Part shown: piece after piece, positions 62,282 through 64,000 of the stretch
How positions within the stretch are numbered: the stretch's first letter is position 1
Layout of the letters: the number at the start of each line of letters is the position of its first letter
Program-made: the position numbers and the translations under genes
From: Rhizobium sp. Root274
GTDB taxonomy: Bacteria > Pseudomonadota > Alphaproteobacteria > Rhizobiales > Rhizobiaceae
Assembly (NCBI RefSeq): GCF_001429245.1
Contig: NZ_LMJE01000008.1
Span: 248,001-312,000, forward strand
Direction: 5' to 3'
Length of the DNA: 64,000 nt
Notes under the pieces: generated by a model
Database searches by the model: none
What the model saw: the letters and a program-made list of their open reading frames with translations, nothing else
Told to the model about the DNA's origin: nothing

Positions 62282-62530
62282 ATGAACAAGATGACCACCG
62301 TGACCGTTTCCGGAGAGTTGGCGCAGTTCATCGAGGCCAGGATCGCAGCCGGAGATTACGCGTCGGAAGCAGAGGTCATTGAGGCAGCCCTTGCCCTCCT
62401 GCGCGATGAGGTGGATGGCCTTGCTGCCATCAAGTCCGCCATTGAAGAGGGCGAGGCATCCGGCGAGCCGCAGCCTTTCGACTTCGACGACTTCATTGAT
62501 AGCAAACGCCGCCAGTCGGCTGCTGAATGA
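62282..62530 (+). CDS. parD: ParD-family type II antitoxin
   Basis: An 82-residue ribbon-helix-helix antitoxin. The N-terminal beta strand TTVTVSGEL and the helix pair (LAQFIEARIAAGDYASEAEVIEAAL, broken here only by description) form the DNA-binding dimer at residues about 5-40. The C-terminal tail (about 48-82, acidic with FDFDDF) would wrap the ParE toxin. GGAGGA lies ten bases before the ATG. Its stop overlaps the ATG of the toxin gene in ATGA, the standard parDE layout. The antitoxin reading frame is intact even though the toxin gene is broken. Confidence 0.88.
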   Translation: MNKMTTVTVSGELAQFIEARIAAGDYASEAEVIEAALALLRDEVDGLAAIKSAIEEGEASGEPQPFDFDDFIDSKRRQSAAE

Positions 62531-62817
62531 AGCGCCTGATCGTTTCACCCCATGCAGCGCGGGATATCGATGGGATCTTCGATTAAACGGAAGAGCGATG
62601 GGGGCTGGAACAGGCAGTAGCCTATGCGCTCGGGATAAAGATCAGCTTGCGGGCAATCTGCGAAGGTGAACGAAGCGGCCGAAAAATTCCGCAACTCTCC
62701 AAAGCCTATTTGAGCTTGGCTTACCGATCCCACTACCTCGTGTATCGTGAAACCCGACAAACGATCGTTCTCATCCGTATCCTCCATCAGCGCATGAATA
62801 TTGGCCGTCATCTCTGA
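62527..62817 (+). pseudogene. parE: ParE-family toxin gene interrupted by an in-frame stop
   Basis: The 97-codon frame starting at the ATGA overlap reads as a ParE toxin, a RelE-fold inhibitor of DNA gyrase: it begins MKRLIVSPHAARDIDGIFD and continues after the stop with TEERWGLEQA, then GRKIPQLSKAYLSL and YRSHYLVYRE. Codon 20 is TAA (62584-62586) exactly where ParE relatives have the Tyr of the D-Y-T segment, so a single base change TAT or TAC to TAA explains it. No suitable restart codon lies close downstream. The remainder of the frame is open to its natural TGA, so the lesion is recent or the sequence has one error. Confidence 0.87.
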
Positions 62818-62926
62818 CGCTCTCGGCCCCTCTTGCCCTTGCACACCAGCGGAATCTCGCTAAAAGTGCCGCCATTCTTGATCCAGGCGGGGTTTGAGCC
62901 TCGCTCCTTCCAGACGGAACATCGAC

Positions 62927-64000
62927 ATGGCACTCCCCAAAGACGTGAAGAAAGTCGTCCTCGCCTATTCCGGCGGTCTCGACACCTCGATCATCCTGAA
63001 ATGGCTGCAGACCGAACTCGGTGCTGAGGTCGTAACCTTCACCGCCGATCTCGGCCAGGGCGAAGAGCTCGAGCCGGCGCGCAAGAAGGCCGAGATGCTG
63101 GGCATCAAGGAGATCTTCATCGAGGACGTGCGCGAAGAATTCGTGCGCGATTTCGTCTTCCCGATGTTCCGCGCCAACGCCGTTTATGAAGGCGTCTATC
63201 TGCTCGGCACCTCGATTGCTCGTCCGCTGATCTCCAAGCACCTGATCGACATCGCCAAGAAGACCGGTGCAGACGCGATTGCCCATGGCGCGACCGGCAA
63301 GGGTAATGACCAGGTTCGTTTCGAGCTTTCAGCCTATGCACTGAACCCGGACATCAAGATCATCGCCCCGTGGCGCGACTGGGCTTTCAAGAGCCGTACC
63401 GATTTGCTCGCTTTCGCTGAGCAGAACCAGATCCCGGTTGCGAAGGACAAGAAGGGCGAGGCGCCTTTCTCCGTCGACGCAAACCTGTTGCACTCCTCTT
63501 CGGAGGGCAAGGTTCTAGAAGATCCGTCGGTCGAGGCACCGGAATACGTGCACATGCGCACGATCTCGCCGGAAGCCGCTCCCGACAAGGCCACCATCAT
63601 CAAGGTCGGCTTCGAGAAGGGTGATGCCGTCTCGATCAATGGCGTTCGCATGAGCCCGGCTACGCTGCTCGCCGAACTCAACACCTATGGTCGCGACAAC
63701 GGCATCGGCCGCCTCGATCTCGTCGAAAACCGCTTCGTCGGCATGAAGTCCCGCGGTGTCTACGAGACCCCCGGTGGCACCATCCTCCTTTCGGCACACC
63801 GTGCAATCGAATCGATTACGCTCGACCGGGGTGCAGCCCATCTCAAGGACGAGCTGATGCCTCGTTACGCCGAGCTCATCTATTACGGCTTCTGGTTCTC
63901 GCCGGAGCGCGAAATGCTGCAGGCGCTGATCGATAAGAGCCAGGAGCATGTGGAAGGCGAAGTGACGCTCAAGCTCTACAAGGGCAATGTCATGGTCATC
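62927..64000 (+). CDS. argG: Argininosuccinate synthase (3' end outside window)
   Basis: The first 358 residues of the enzyme that joins citrulline and aspartate in arginine synthesis; the C-terminus lies beyond the window. The ATP pyrophosphatase loop AYSGGLDTS is at 13-21. Further blocks are [39 protein letters not shown] and the tetramer-contact region [17 protein letters not shown]. The first complete ATG with GACGGAACATCGAC upstream gives the usual N-terminus [17 protein letters not shown]. It is transcribed away from the broken parDE pair. Confidence 0.96.
   Translation, partial: MALPKDVKKVVLAYSGGLDTSIILKWLQTELGAEVVTFTADLGQGEELEPARKKAEMLGIKEIFIEDVREEFVRDFVFPMFRANAVYEGVYLLGTSIARPLISKHLIDIAKKTGADAIAHGATGKGNDQVRFELSAYALNPDIKIIAPWRDWAFKSRTDLLAFAEQNQIPVAKDKKGEAPFSVDANLLHSSSEGKVLEDPSVEAPEYVHMRTISPEAAPDKATIIKVGFEKGDAVSINGVRMSPATLLAELNTYGRDNGIGRLDLVENRFVGMKSRGVYETPGGTILLSAHRAIESITLDRGAAHLKDELMPRYAELIYYGFWFSPEREMLQALIDKSQEHVEGEVTLKLYKGNVMVI

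Noticed and set aside
1-64000. CRISPR arrays, insertion sequences, tRNA or rRNA genes, integrated phage
   Set aside because: No repeat-spacer pattern, transposase motif, cloverleaf or conserved rRNA stretch was seen; gene content is core chromosomal.

Overview
This window is ordinary, gene-dense, GC-rich alphaproteobacterial chromosome. The gene content points to the family Rhizobiaceae (Rhizobium, Agrobacterium, Sinorhizobium or a close relative). Diagnostic genes are the cyclic beta-1,2-glucan synthase and its exporter (ndvB/chvB and ndvA/chvA), an ExpR-type LuxR regulator between ndvA and pyruvate carboxylase, an iron-sulfur PhrB-type (6-4) photolyase, phaR-phaAB, a CarD regulator and a 7Fe ferredoxin. 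Nothing allows a firm genus call. I saw no rRNA, tRNA, insertion sequence, prophage or CRISPR array.

Layout. 1-6.4 kb: a galactoside catabolic operon (two ABC permeases, GH36 alpha-galactosidase, ABC ATPase, GH42 beta-galactosidase) with overlapping stop/start codons at every junction and a terminator. 6.5-10.5 kb: a YghA-like dehydrogenase, a phosphodiesterase-like protein, then an SDR whose end overlaps the photolyase start. 10.5-25.5 kb: an envelope and signalling block, ndvA (-), expR (+), pyc (+), ndvB (-). 25.8-34.6 kb: metabolic accessory genes, namely a TetR-aminotransferase pair facing an M20 amidohydrolase, a DMT permease, an MFS permease, and a Tat-exported two-subunit molybdenum hydroxylase divergent from its probable TetR regulator with a clear operator between them. 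34.7-41.9 kb: housekeeping genes ispG, an OmpA-type lipoprotein, a LysE exporter, hisC, a farnesyl diphosphate synthase gene, mtgA, a GST and rpmF. 41.9-46.5 kb: the polyhydroxybutyrate genes phaR/phaA/phaB, two tiny envelope proteins and an alpha/beta hydrolase. 46.8-51.8 kb: a SUV3-like helicase, an S4 RNA-binding protein, fdxA and carD. 51.9-64 kb: a Bax-inhibitor-like protein, ybbP-ybbA divergent from tesA, thpR, phhB, a DUF1232 protein, an IalB-like protein, rlmN, a LysE exporter, an SDR, a broken parDE toxin-antitoxin pair, and the first three quarters of argG.

The signals I think most worth a second look are the ParE toxin gene killed by one in-frame stop while its antitoxin stays intact, a nested palindromic operator at the molybdenum hydroxylase/TetR divergence, a dense cluster of GANTC (CcrM) sites upstream of the helicase together with a related intergenic element 1.7 kb away, a dyad upstream of expR, and the 50-residue DUF3309-like gene lying partly inside the unusual tail of the neighbouring hydrolase. 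I did not find a convincing wholly new multi-gene system.
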